Below, one piece after another: positions 51,893-60,564 of a DNA stretch of 64,000 bases. Each line of letters begins with the position of its first letter. Positions within the stretch are counted from its first letter, which is position 1. The DNA is taken from the NCBI GenBank assembly GCA_028289065.1, contig JAQGHA010000013.1, forward strand, positions 1 to 64,000, in the 5' to 3' direction. The translations under genes were made by a program, and so were the position numbers. This DNA comes from Candidatus Saccharimonadota bacterium (lineage in GTDB: Bacteria; Patescibacteriota; Saccharimonadia; Saccharimonadales; Saccharimonadaceae). The notes under the pieces are model-generated. The model had not been told where the DNA came from. It did no database searches and was given only the letters and a program-made list of their open reading frames with translations.

Positions 51893-53467
51893 ATGGCTTC
51901 AAAACTTCCTACAGTTGCGATTATTGGTCAAGCGAACGTCGGAAAGAGTTCGCTTTTTAATCGTTTTGTAAAATCCAAGCAAGCAATTGTTGCCCGCGAA
52001 GCCGGGACTACACGTGACAACGTGTTGGGAAAAGTTACTCACCTTAACCATACCTTTTGGATGGTTGATACCGCTGGTTTAAAAGACCCTAACGACGAAT
52101 TCGAAGCATCAATTCAAGAGCAAATTACCGAAGCGGCTGATGCTGCTGACGTCATTTTAGTAATGGTTGATGGTACTCAGTACGTTAGCGACGAAGACCG
52201 CATTGTGGCTAAAAAAGCCCTTAAAAGCAAAAAACCAGTTATCTTGCTAATCAATAAAACCGACCTGGCTGGTGCTCTCCCAACCGATGAATTCCGTCGC
52301 CTTGGTATTAAAGAAATTATTCGTACTAGTGCTGAACACAGTACCGGTGTTTTAGAAACGCTCGATACGGTTACTGACCTTATCCCTGAAGCTACCGAGC
52401 GCGAAGATACTGATGTTATTCGGGTTTCGTTAATTGGCCGTCCAAATGTTGGTAAAAGCAACCTCTTCAACACCCTTGCCGGTAAGCAACAAGCTTTGGT
52501 TGCGAACATCGCCGGGACTACCCGCGACATCAACCGTGTAAAGGTAAAGTATAAAACGCAAACCATTGAATTGCTCGACACCGCTGGCATGCGTAAACCA
52601 GGTAAGCAAGAAGTCGGCATTGAAAAGTTCAGCGTACTTCGTAGCCTGCAAGCGATTGAAGAGAGCGACATCTGTTTCCTCTTAATGGACGTGAACGAAA
52701 TCAACACTCAACTTGACCAACGCCTGGCCGGTATTATCGATGAAGCTGGCAAAGGTTTAGTTATCGTTGTCAGCAAGTGGGACAGTGTAGAAGGCAAGGA
52801 TGCCTATACTCGCGACGCCCTAGCGCCTAAAATTTCTCAAAACTTTAAGTTTGTTCCATGGGCACCGCTTATTTTTACTAGCAGCGTTACTGGCCAAAAC
52901 GTTTCAAAGTTATTCGACCTTATTTTAGAAATTGACGAACGTCGTCACCAAGAAGTTAAAACTCGTAAACTTAACGATATGCTCCAAAATGTTGTTTCAC
53001 GCCACCCGCCGGCTGGCCTTAAAAATACCCATCCGAAACTTCGCTATATGGTACAAACCGATAATTCGCCACCATGGTTCGTTATCTACGGTAGCAACCT
53101 GAAGTTCATTCACTGGAGCTACAAACGCCACCTGGAACGCATTTTACGTGAAGAGTTCGACTTTGTCGGTACAGCCATTCGCTTTAGCTTCCGCGACGAG
53201 AAGCAAATTAAAGCTAACCGTGAAAAAGCCGAATACGAAGAGAAAGCTGCCGCGAAAGCACTGGCTAACCCTGAAGCATTTGTTGATGCTGAAGTTGAGA
53301 CGGAAGTAAAAGCCGAAGTTAAACCTAAAGTCGTAAAGCCAAAAGTTGAAGTAAAGCCTATTGGCTTAGCTAAGGCTAGCAAACCTCAAGTGAAACCAAA
53401 CTACAAAGCTAAAGTAATCACTAAAGCTTCCAAAGGAACAAAAAAACCGTTCAAAAACGGTAAATAA
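51893..53467 (+). CDS. der: Ribosome-associated GTPase Der (EngA)
   Basis: A 524-residue protein with two G domains: first G1 GQANVGKSSLF near residue 12 and NKTD; second G1 GRPNVGKSNLF near residue 185, DTAG and SKWD; followed by the KH-like domain (NVVSRHPPAGLKNTHPKLRYMVQ). It is needed for 50S assembly. The extra C-terminal tail of about 85 residues is Lys/Val/Ala-rich (VEVKPIGLAKASKPQVKPN), not present in most bacteria, and probably binds RNA. TGC-TATAAT four bases before gives a leaderless start. Confidence 0.97.
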   Translation: MASKLPTVAIIGQANVGKSSLFNRFVKSKQAIVAREAGTTRDNVLGKVTHLNHTFWMVDTAGLKDPNDEFEASIQEQITEAADAADVILVMVDGTQYVSDEDRIVAKKALKSKKPVILLINKTDLAGALPTDEFRRLGIKEIIRTSAEHSTGVLETLDTVTDLIPEATEREDTDVIRVSLIGRPNVGKSNLFNTLAGKQQALVANIAGTTRDINRVKVKYKTQTIELLDTAGMRKPGKQEVGIEKFSVLRSLQAIEESDICFLLMDVNEINTQLDQRLAGIIDEAGKGLVIVVSKWDSVEGKDAYTRDALAPKISQNFKFVPWAPLIFTSSVTGQNVSKLFDLILEIDERRHQEVKTRKLNDMLQNVVSRHPPAGLKNTHPKLRYMVQTDNSPPWFVIYGSNLKFIHWSYKRHLERILREEFDFVGTAIRFSFRDEKQIKANREKAEYEEKAAAKALANPEAFVDAEVETEVKAEVKPKVVKPKVEVKPIGLAKASKPQVKPNYKAKVITKASKGTKKPFKNGK

Positions 53468-53488
53468 ATTCTTTAAGTTGTAAGCACC

Positions 53489-53526
53489 CTGAGGCCTCGT
53501 CATCCGTTTGGAAGACGAGGCCTCAG
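53489..53526. terminator. Perfect 13-bp hairpin
   Basis: CTGAGGCCTCGTC pairs with GACGAGGCCTCAG around a 12-base loop. It lies between der and the convergent 53543 gene; no T-run. Confidence 0.85.
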
Positions 53527-53542
53527 TAGCACTGGGTGAACG

Positions 53543-53914
53543 TTACGAGCGGCGGTTGAGCTTGGTCCCGATCTTCGGGACCTTCTTCTTGTACTTGGAC
53601 ATCACTCTTCTGCAGTGCTTCGACATGGCGAAGAGCACAACTACTGCGATCGCCGCTCCGAACAGTACTGCGAAGTGAACCAGGGGGTCGGCACTTTCGT
53701 ACGCGATAGCCGGAAGACATGCGAACAAGACGTAGAAACCGGCCACGAACGCGACCACCTTTGATCCAAAGATGGCTTCCTTCGCGTCGTAATCTACCTC
53801 CGTGTACTTCTTCAGCGGCGACAATGCGTGCATCAGATACGCCACCGAGAGCAGGATTATCAGGACAACCCCCCACAGGATGGTGTTAAGCGGGTGCTGG
53901 ATGATGTAGTCCAT
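53543..53914 (-). CDS. GC-rich orphan membrane protein
   Basis: A 123-residue protein with three membrane helices (NTILWGVVLIILLSVAYLM, VVAFVAGFYVLFACLPAIA, HFAVLFGAAIAVVVLFAM) and a basic C-terminus (RRVMSKYKKKVPKIGTKLNRRS). The second of two ATG codons is chosen, four bases after GGAGG. No family is recognised. The leader of about 130 bases contains 54003-54017, which pairs at 13 of 15 positions with 53538-53552, a stretch centred on the stop codon. A perfect 13-bp hairpin follows. GC-rich codon use. Confidence 0.65.
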   Translation of the reverse strand: MDYIIQHPLNTILWGVVLIILLSVAYLMHALSPLKKYTEVDYDAKEAIFGSKVVAFVAGFYVLFACLPAIAYESADPLVHFAVLFGAAIAVVVLFAMSKHCRRVMSKYKKKVPKIGTKLNRRS

Positions 53915-54099
53915 CATCCCTCCAATCTTTTTTGGTAAAAACGAATGATGACACGATCAACTGCGGGCTGGTGTTAAGTAGCCTTAAAAATTCCTCTCAA
54001 CTCTGCTCGTAATGTTCGAGTTCCGGATAATTCAACAAAACTAGGTGATATTATGGCATATTTCTTGATTTTATTCAATACGGTACAATAGAAGCAGTT

Positions 54100-54669
54100 A
54101 TGAAACTACTTTTTGCTCAAGGAAATCCCGGTCGCCAATATGCGCGCACTCGTCACAATACTGGCTTTATTGCCCTTGATGCTTTAGCAGAGGCGCAAGG
54201 TGGCACTTGGCGGACTCAAGAGAAGTTCCGAGCGGACATTGCCGAAATTTCATTACAAGGCGAAAAAATACTTCTAGTTAAGCCGTTGTCTTTCTACAAT
54301 GAAACCGGCCAAGTAGCTCGTGGCTTGGTTGATTTCTACAAACTGAACATCGCCGGGGACGTCCTTGTTATTCATGATGAGCTCGCCTTACCGTTTGGTA
54401 CCATTCGAGTGCGCGAAAAGGGGAGTGATGCTGGTAACAATGGCATTAAAAGTTTGAATGCCCACCTAGGTCAAAGTTACGCTCGTATTCGCATCGGTAT
54501 TTGGAATGAGCGACGCGATAGTATGAATGACGCGGATTTTGTATTAAGCGCATTTTCGGAAGAAGAAATAAAGCAGCTCCATCAACTTATCGAAACGAAA
54601 ATTACCGAACTTATTGAAGCCTTTGTAAAAGGCGACCTGGAGCCAGTCAGCCATACACTCGAGGCATAA
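54100..54669 (+). CDS. pth: Peptidyl-tRNA hydrolase
   Basis: A 189-residue enzyme that frees tRNA from stalled peptides. Motifs: LFAQGNPGRQYARTRHNTGF (catalytic His in HNTG, near residue 20), KPLSFYNETG, VIHDELALPFGTIRVREKGSDAGNNGIKSL and RIRIGIWNE. Length is normal. TACAAT at 54084-54089 predicts a leader of about four bases. Confidence 0.97.
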   Translation: MKLLFAQGNPGRQYARTRHNTGFIALDALAEAQGGTWRTQEKFRADIAEISLQGEKILLVKPLSFYNETGQVARGLVDFYKLNIAGDVLVIHDELALPFGTIRVREKGSDAGNNGIKSLNAHLGQSYARIRIGIWNERRDSMNDADFVLSAFSEEEIKQLHQLIETKITELIEAFVKGDLEPVSHTLEA

Positions 54670-54719
54670 CGAGCCTATGCTTGCACCAGATCGTCTTTTA
54701 TCGCATACTTACTGCTAGT

Positions 54720-54765
54720 TTTCGGTCGAGCTGACCACACCGCAGTCAGACTCCCGAAAAGGTAG
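54720..54765 (+). other. Hairpin in the leader of the 54790 gene
   Basis: TTTTCGG pairs with CCGAAAA and GAG-CTGAC with GTCAG-ACTC inside it. The gene lacks a clear promoter, so it may be read from pth through this structure. Confidence 0.6.
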
Positions 54766-54789
54766 TTTGACAGAACATTGGAGTAAGTT

Positions 54790-55224
54790 ATGGGGAATAA
54801 GCTAGAACGAGTACTGCTGATCGACGATGTCGTTGAGGCGATCAAAGCGTTCATCCCTCGCACACCGAATACGGTCCATTTTTACCTGCGAAGGCAAAAA
54901 ACCGTGACTGTGAGCAGCCTGATTCTGGGCCGCCCGAAGAAGAAGGTGGTGTACGTACACGAGCACATCGAAGCTTCCGAAGTCGGCTGCACACATGACG
55001 ACTACCACCTGCACATTACCGTCTACATCGACAAGCGGCCCAACAAGGAAAACCGCTGCTTCATCCTGCTGGTAGTTCCCTACAGGCAGAGTAAGGTCAT
55101 CGAGCTGAACCGTGAGTCGCTGATTAAGATGAACGCGAAGCAGCTCAAAGCGATTCGTAACCTGCTAGCAGGGAAGCCCACGGCCAGTACCTCGGAAGCA
55201 GAAGTAGCCACAGTCGCCGCCTGA
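54790..55224 (+). CDS. GC-rich orphan protein
   Basis: A 144-residue basic protein with alternating strands (ERVLLIDDVVEAIKAFIPR; KVVYVHEHIEASE; YHLHITVYIDKRPNKENRCFILLVVPYRQ) and a C-terminal helix. No family is recognised. Shine-Dalgarno GGAGTAAG. Codon use is GC-rich with nearly all Lys as AAG. No leader-stop complementarity of six or more bases was found, so it is an exception in its class. A strong terminator follows. Confidence 0.65.
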   Translation: MGNKLERVLLIDDVVEAIKAFIPRTPNTVHFYLRRQKTVTVSSLILGRPKKKVVYVHEHIEASEVGCTHDDYHLHITVYIDKRPNKENRCFILLVVPYRQSKVIELNRESLIKMNAKQLKAIRNLLAGKPTASTSEAEVATVAA

Positions 55225-55256
55225 ACCTTGCATCGCCCCATCTCCATCTGAAAAAC

Positions 55257-55290
55257 AAAACCCCCCGCTCTAAGTAGAGCGGGGGGTTTT
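55257..55290 (+). terminator. Rho-independent terminator
   Basis: AAAACCCCCCGCTC pairs with GAGCGGGGGGTTTT; fourteen base pairs. Confidence 0.93.
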
Positions 55291-55305
55291 CAAATATTAT
55301 TTCTA

Positions 55306-55690
55306 GGTACCAGGTAAGGGTGGGCATCACCTGGCACCAATTTACCCTTTAACCCACCCAGGAATGTTCGAGTGAAGCGTCGCGACCGATAAAATAAATA
55401 TGGAGCGCGCCTGATTGAATCTCGCAGAGGACAATCACTACTGTATAGTCACTGATGAACATTCCTTTAATTGGGAGTCCAGTTCTACTAATAAATTAAC
55501 AGAAAGGGCGTTAAAGGGATTAGTAAACACGCAAGGCTGTCAAGATTAATCTAAGCTTAGAAAGTGGAGGGTATTTACTTTAGAAGCGCCTTGCATGCTA
55601 CCTAACATAAGCAGTACAATAAATTGTACTACCGTTAGAAATAGGGGGTATAAGGTGCTTGATATAGCTATATTGCTGTATCAATCGTTT
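55306..55690 (+). ncRNA. Candidate structured noncoding RNA
   Basis: A 430-base region without ORFs is densely complementary. GGTACCAGGT (55306-55315) pairs with ACCTGGCACC (55329-55338), and its loop GGGTGGG (55318-55324) pairs with CCCACCC (55353-55359), an H-type pseudoknot. AGGAATGTTC (55360-55369) pairs with GAACATTCCT (55457-55466). GCAAGGC pairs with GCCTTGC further on, and TTGATATAGC with GCTGTATCAA (55659-55684). TATTAT at 55295 could be the -10 box. RNase P, tmRNA and SRP signatures were not found. Confidence 0.5.
55613..55630. promoter_or_regulatory. 18-base perfect palindrome upstream of dprA
   Basis: AGTACAAT, AA, ATTGTACT. It could be an operator or a hairpin within the candidate RNA. 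Confidence 0.5.
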
Positions 55691-55741
55691 TGAAGTATAG
55701 CACTTTGTTGACTTAGTGTCAATACTTATTTTAGGGTAAAC

Positions 55742-56602
55742 ATGAAAATCATTAATATCAATAGAGAAAGTATAGTAAGCGAAAGCTTTTTATCACCCCT
55801 GTTACAGCTAGCAAAAATACCAGAAAATTTGTACATAAAAGGGAATTTACCAGTCTTAAGGCAACCAGTTGTCGCCATAATAGGCACGCGCCGTCCAACA
55901 CCCTACGGGCGAGAAGTAACACAAACATTGGCCACCGATTTAGCCCGAAGCGGGGTAGTGGTGGTCAGCGGTTTAGCTGCCGGTATCGATACTATTGCTC
56001 ATACCGCCACACTTGAGGCAGGCGGCACCACAATCGCCGTTTTAGCCCAAGGGCTACATAGTGTATACCCAGCATCCAACCGGGGCTTAGCCGACCGCAT
56101 AAGCAAACATGGCGCCCTTATTACCGAGTACGATACTGGTGTTGATGCTTTGAAACATCACTTCTTAGCACGCAACCGGATTGTAAGCGGGTTAGCAGAC
56201 GCCGTTATTGTTACCGAAGCCGCAGATCGCAGCGGCACCTTTTCGACCGTGGCACACGCCCTGGAGCAGAATAAAGAGGTGTTTGCTGTGCCTGGACCGA
56301 TTACAAGTTTGTTATCAGCGGGGCCAAATAGGCTATTACAGCAAGGTGCGCATGTAGCCTTATCTGCCGATGACATATTAAATGTCATTGCACCGCATTT
56401 AGTAGCCGGGCAACGAAAGTTTGTGTTTGGAAATACACCCTTAGAAGTAAGGATTATTGAATTAATTCAGCAGGGTGTGCGAAGCGGGGATGAGTTACTC
56501 GCGAAGTCTGAAGCTAGCGCCAGTGAGTTCATGGAAGCGATGACGATGATGGAACTGAACGGCACCGTTCGCGCACTCGGCGGTAACCAGTGGACTATAT
56601 AA
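55742..56602 (+). CDS. dprA: DNA-processing protein DprA
   Basis: A 286-residue protein that loads RecA on incoming single strands during transformation. The Rossmann-like core is clear: VVAIIGTRRPTPYGREV, VVVSGLAAGIDTIAHTATLEAGG, AVLAQGLHSVYPASNRGLA, FLARNRIVSGLADAVIVTEAADRSGTFSTVAHALEQ and VFAVPGP. A C-terminal winged-helix-like domain (residues about 225-286) is present and the N-terminal SAM domain is absent. It supports natural competence together with the pilin. Its upstream region is unusual and structured. Confidence 0.96.
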   Translation: MKIININRESIVSESFLSPLLQLAKIPENLYIKGNLPVLRQPVVAIIGTRRPTPYGREVTQTLATDLARSGVVVVSGLAAGIDTIAHTATLEAGGTTIAVLAQGLHSVYPASNRGLADRISKHGALITEYDTGVDALKHHFLARNRIVSGLADAVIVTEAADRSGTFSTVAHALEQNKEVFAVPGPITSLLSAGPNRLLQQGAHVALSADDILNVIAPHLVAGQRKFVFGNTPLEVRIIELIQQGVRSGDELLAKSEASASEFMEAMTMMELNGTVRALGGNQWTI

Positions 56603-56612
56603 GGTAATATTG

Positions 56613-56618
56613 TATAAT
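56613..56618 (+). promoter_or_regulatory. -10 box of the 56658 gene
   Basis: TATAAT, so the transcript starts near 56625, the first base of a stretch complementary to the end of the gene. Confidence 0.65.
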
Positions 56619-56657
56619 TCGCAGAGGACTTTCGTACATCAATAGATTGGGACCTTC

Positions 56658-57053
56658 ATGAATGATGAAAGAAGTACACTTGACAAGCTCGACTTTGGTG
56701 TCGGGCTGGCGGCAGGACTAGTACTACGAGGTGAAACAACGATTAACGAGCGGAACCTCGCGGTACTGCATGAATCCTTCCTCGAAGCCTTCAAAGTTGT
56801 CGAGACTCAGCTCGACCACGACAACCTCCGGTTTGCCATCATCCTCCACAGGGTGCACCGCACCAGCACTGATGTGTTCAACATCATGAGCTACTGGTTG
56901 GGGTTATGGGCAACCAGAGATGCGCCCGGCACTATCTACAGGTTCAGAATGGACGAAGAGAGTGCCGAGAAGCTACTAGCCAAACTGCCCGGCGGCCGAC
57001 AGATGTTCCTGGACGCAGCCGACGCCTTCTTGTTGCGCTACCGCAACACCTAA
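56658..57053 (+). CDS. GC-rich orphan protein, helical
   Basis: A 131-residue helical protein (NERNLAVLHESFLEAFKVVETQL; FNIMSYWLGLWATRD; EESAEKLLAKLPGGRQMFLDAADAFLLRY). No family is recognised. The predicted mRNA start GGACTTTCG (56626-56634) is exactly complementary to CGAAAGTCC (57055-57063), which begins two bases after the stop. The Shine-Dalgarno is weak (GGGACC). A GGCCGCCACA/TGTGGCGGCC hairpin follows. GC-rich codon use, between dprA and topA. Confidence 0.65.
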   Translation: MNDERSTLDKLDFGVGLAAGLVLRGETTINERNLAVLHESFLEAFKVVETQLDHDNLRFAIILHRVHRTSTDVFNIMSYWLGLWATRDAPGTIYRFRMDEESAEKLLAKLPGGRQMFLDAADAFLLRYRNT

Positions 57054-57069
57054 CCGAAAGTCCACCCAA

Positions 57070-57094
57070 GGCCGCCACATTCTGTGTGGCGGCC
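57070..57094 (+). other. 10-bp GC hairpin after the 56658 gene
   Basis: GGCCGCCACA, loop TTCTG, TGTGGCGGCC. No T-run follows directly. Confidence 0.85.
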
Positions 57095-57262
57095 CTTAAC
57101 TTTTACAACGCTTTATATATGTAGCTGCCGAGAAGGGGTAATGCTTAATTTAATAGATACTTTACAAATGATAGTAATTTGTATAAACTCAGGCCTTGTG
57201 TTTAGCTAATACACGATTCGTCACATAAAAATATAAGAATAGAAACGTACAATAGAATATAT

Positions 57263-59656
57263 ATGAGCAAGAATTTAGTTATCGTAGAGTCCCCAGCAAA
57301 AGCTAAAACCATCGAGAAGTATCTCGGTAGCGACTTTACTGTACTCTCAAGTGTAGGTCATATTCGTTCTATCGCTAAAAAAACCAAAGACGGCACACCT
57401 CCAATCGATGTTAGCAACAACTTCAACACTACTTACGAAGTCGATGTTGAAAAGAAAAAAACAATTACCGAGCTGAAAAAAGCAACAAAAATTGCCGAGC
57501 AAGTCTGGCTGGCAACCGATGAAGACCGCGAAGGCGAAGCAATTGCTTGGCACCTCTGTGAAGTGTTAGGCCTCGACCCTACAAAAACCAAGCGAATTGT
57601 TTTTCATGAAATTACCAAAACGGCAATTGAAGAGGCGGTCAAAAACCCTCGTACCGTTGATATGGAATTAGTCCAAGCTCAACAAGCCCGTCAAATTTTA
57701 GACCGTTTGGTTGGTTTTGAGCTTAGCCCTGTTATCTGGCAAAAAGTTCCCGGCGGTAAATCTGCTGGCCGCGTACAATCACCAGCCGTGCGTTTACTCG
57801 TCGAGCGTGAACGCGAAATTCAAGGCTTCGAAGGTTCATTCCAATTTAAAGTTACTGCTGAATTTACCCAAAGTGGTGAAACCGTTAAGGCTGAATTGCC
57901 ACAACGCTTTGATACCGAAGAAGAAGCTCAAAGCTTCCTTGATTCTTTGAAAGACGCTACCTTTAGCGTTTCGGATGTTACTACTAGCCCTGGTACCCGT
58001 AACCCTGGCGCACCATTTACTACCAGTACCCTTCAACAAGAAGCCAACAGCAAGCTTAGCTTTGGTGCTCGGGCAACCATGAGCAGCGCTCAAAAGCTGT
58101 ACCAAGAGGGTAAAATTACCTACATGCGTACCGACTCTAACACCTTAAGCGGCCAGGCAATTGCTGCTGCCGCTGATTATATTAAGAGTGCTTTCGGTGA
58201 AGAATATTCACAAGTTCGTCAGTTTAAAACGAAATCATCCAGCGCTCAAGAAGCTCACGAAGCCATTCGCCCAACTGATATGTCTGCCGAGCGGGGGAGT
58301 TCTAATGAATACGACCAAAAGCTCTACGACCTTATCCGTCGCCGTACCTTAGCCAGCCAAATGGCTCCGGCTAAACTTGAAAAGACGGTTGTGACAATTA
58401 CTATTAGTACCTCTAATAAAACCTTTGAAGCCAAGGGTGAGGTTATTATATTCCCTGGTTTCTTAAAAGTGTATGGCGCTGGTAAAAAAGACCCTGATAT
58501 TCTTCCGGCTATGTCAACTGGCGATTCCTTACAGCTGGAACATGCTGACGCCCGCCAAACTTTTGCCCGTCCACCAGCTCGCTTTACCGAAGGTTCTTTA
58601 GTGAAAAAGCTTGAAGAGCTTGGCATCGGCCGGCCATCAACCTATGCCACTATTATCAATACTATTCAAGTCCGCGATTACGCCGAAAAGGGTGAAGGCG
58701 AAGGCGACGAACGTGATGTTATTACTTTAGGTGTTACACCAGGTAACGATGTTGTTCGCGAAGTCGTGAAAGAAAAAACCGGTGCCGACCGTGGCAAATT
58801 AGTACCAACCGCTATCGGTATGATGATTAGCGACTTCTTAACTGAACACTTTGAACAAATTGTTAACTTTGGCTTTACCGCTGAAGTAGAACAAGACTTC
58901 GACCAAATCGCCACCGGCGCTTTAGCTCGTAACGTTATGCTTGATAAATTCTACCAACCCTTCCATAAACTCATTGAAGGCGCTGGCGACATTGACCGCT
59001 CGAAAGTTGCGCAATCGACACCTATTGGCACCGACCCTAAGTCCGGAAAAATGATTTACGCCCGCTTCGGTCGTTTTGGCCCAATGCTGCAACTTGGTGA
59101 CACTGAAAGTGAAGAAAAACCGACCTTCGCGCCAATGCCAAAAGGTTCACGTATCGAAACAGTTACCCTCGACGAAGCCTTAAGGGCGTTCCAATTACCA
59201 CGCCTTGTAGGCGAAACTAAGGACGGCCTACCAATTAAAGCCAATATTGGTCGTTTCGGTCCTTATATTCAAGTTGATAAACTTTTCGTCAGCATTAAAC
59301 CACTCGACCCGCACGACATTACCCTCGAACAAGCCCTTGAAGTGTACGCGGAAAAGTTAAAAACTGAAGCTGAAAAGAATATCTCTGACTTCGGTGATGG
59401 TATTAAAGTATTAAATGGTCGCTACGGTCCATATATTACTGATGGTAAAAAGAATGCTAAAATTCCTAAAACCCAAAAACCTGAAGAAATTACCCACGAA
59501 CAAGCCAAGCAAATGCTCTCCGATGCACCCGCTGCGAAAACCAAAGGTCGGTTTGCGAAACGTACCACTACAAAGAAACCTGCAGCTAAAAAGACGGCGG
59601 TTAAAAAAGCCACAAAGCCTAAAACTGTTAAAGCGACACGGACTGTTAAAAAATAG
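57263..59656 (+). CDS. topA: DNA topoisomerase I
   Basis: A 797-residue type IA topoisomerase: TOPRIM motif VIVESPAKAKTIEKYLG at the start with ATDEDREGEAIAWH near residue 90, active-site Tyr287 in ITYMRTDSN, and the GRPSTYATII segment. The C-terminal part has topoisomerase C-terminal repeats (GRFGPMLQLG, GRFGPYIQV, GRYGPYITDG) rather than zinc ribbons, and then a Lys/Ala-rich tail (KRTTTKKPAAKKTAVKKATK). TACAAT at 57248-57253 predicts a leaderless mRNA. Confidence 0.98.
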   Translation: MSKNLVIVESPAKAKTIEKYLGSDFTVLSSVGHIRSIAKKTKDGTPPIDVSNNFNTTYEVDVEKKKTITELKKATKIAEQVWLATDEDREGEAIAWHLCEVLGLDPTKTKRIVFHEITKTAIEEAVKNPRTVDMELVQAQQARQILDRLVGFELSPVIWQKVPGGKSAGRVQSPAVRLLVEREREIQGFEGSFQFKVTAEFTQSGETVKAELPQRFDTEEEAQSFLDSLKDATFSVSDVTTSPGTRNPGAPFTTSTLQQEANSKLSFGARATMSSAQKLYQEGKITYMRTDSNTLSGQAIAAAADYIKSAFGEEYSQVRQFKTKSSSAQEAHEAIRPTDMSAERGSSNEYDQKLYDLIRRRTLASQMAPAKLEKTVVTITISTSNKTFEAKGEVIIFPGFLKVYGAGKKDPDILPAMSTGDSLQLEHADARQTFARPPARFTEGSLVKKLEELGIGRPSTYATIINTIQVRDYAEKGEGEGDERDVITLGVTPGNDVVREVVKEKTGADRGKLVPTAIGMMISDFLTEHFEQIVNFGFTAEVEQDFDQIATGALARNVMLDKFYQPFHKLIEGAGDIDRSKVAQSTPIGTDPKSGKMIYARFGRFGPMLQLGDTESEEKPTFAPMPKGSRIETVTLDEALRAFQLPRLVGETKDGLPIKANIGRFGPYIQVDKLFVSIKPLDPHDITLEQALEVYAEKLKTEAEKNISDFGDGIKVLNGRYGPYITDGKKNAKIPKTQKPEEITHEQAKQMLSDAPAAKTKGRFAKRTTTKKPAAKKTAVKKATKPKTVKATRTVKK

Positions 59657-59663
59657 TCATATA

Positions 59664-59692
59664 TTGACTTTTAAAGGTGTTTATGCTATTAT
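59664..59692 (+). promoter_or_regulatory. Sigma-70-type promoter of the 59809 gene
   Basis: TTGACT, 17-base spacer, TATTAT with TGC before it, eight bases after the topA stop. The leader is about 110 bases and contains the hairpin GTTGCC/GGCAAC. Confidence 0.8.
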
Positions 59693-59808
59693 ATCAGCGT
59701 TAAGTCTTGCCAAGCGTTTACGCTACAAAGCTTTGGCCCTTAAACCTTAACTGTTATCCAAGCAGTTTTTCCGTTGCCACCTGGCAACCCAAACGAGAGA
59801 AGTGAACC

Positions 59809-60564
59809 GTGAACAGCATGCGTAAGGTAGTACCCGCGTTTATCGTGGCAGTCGCCCTGGCAGTCGGCCTGACAGGCTGCACCAGCGGATGGTTCAGCGA
59901 AACCGTCGAACCTGAGTCCAACTACCCAACGGTCGAACCTTCGATGGAGGCGGTGTACGTCAACCCGAACACCGGCCTCATCACGAAGTACATCGGCTAC
60001 GAAGGCGAAGTCCTGTTCAACCAGGGCTACTCCAAGGTGGATCTCAAGAGCCGAATTTTCGGCAACGAGATCTCTCCCGCTTCTTCAATGGCGATCTACG
60101 AGACCGTCGAAGTTGAAGGAAAGTCGTACCCGGTCGTTTCAACTCTGCAATGGGACAACCTTCCGACGGCCACCGAGCTGGTCACGTACTACAACGAGCA
60201 CATCGCGAAGAGTACGCCGAACCTGCCCGACATCCTTAAGGGGTATTCGGTCAGTGGGATGGTTACCCGTTACATACACGGCGAGGTCACATCAGCAATC
60301 AGCAGTGGTACGCTGCCCAAGATTCAGTACAGCCTGACTGAACAGTCGTCGGTGAAATCCGACGCGCGCGTCGCGCAGCTCCAAGCCGATAGTGTTCCCG
60401 CCTGGGCGGCCTACAAGGAGCTCAACGGTTCTGTCGATCCAGGAAGGCAGTATCACTATTCGTACTACTGCGGCATGTACTCTGTTCAATCCAACGCCGA
60501 TGAGATGCTCGCTGCCTTGAATGCCCGTTTCGCGGGCAGCGGAACTCACTTCACTGGACTGTAG
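59809..60564 (+). CDS. GC-rich orphan lipoprotein
   Basis: A 251-residue protein with signal peptide MNSMRKVVPAFIVAVALAVG and lipobox LTGC (Cys24), so the mature protein is lipid anchored outside. Start is GTG at 59809 with GAGAGAAG before it; ATG nine bases later is the alternative. The mature part begins with an acidic Pro-rich stretch and then a domain with VYVNPNTGLITKYIGYEGEV and RQYHYSYYCGMYSVQSNA; it somewhat resembles stomatin/band-7-like surface proteins, but this is weak. Nine of ten lysines I counted are AAG, unlike core genes. AAGTCT near the mRNA start is complementary to AGACTT across the stop. Confidence 0.7.
   Translation: MNSMRKVVPAFIVAVALAVGLTGCTSGWFSETVEPESNYPTVEPSMEAVYVNPNTGLITKYIGYEGEVLFNQGYSKVDLKSRIFGNEISPASSMAIYETVEVEGKSYPVVSTLQWDNLPTATELVTYYNEHIAKSTPNLPDILKGYSVSGMVTRYIHGEVTSAISSGTLPKIQYSLTEQSSVKSDARVAQLQADSVPAWAAYKELNGSVDPGRQYHYSYYCGMYSVQSNADEMLAALNARFAGSGTHFTGL

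Noticed and set aside
55306-55690. RNase P RNA, because the region is structured and contains ACAGAAA
   Set aside because: The conserved GAGGAAAGTCC-type segment and its partner are missing, so only a generic structured RNA is claimed.
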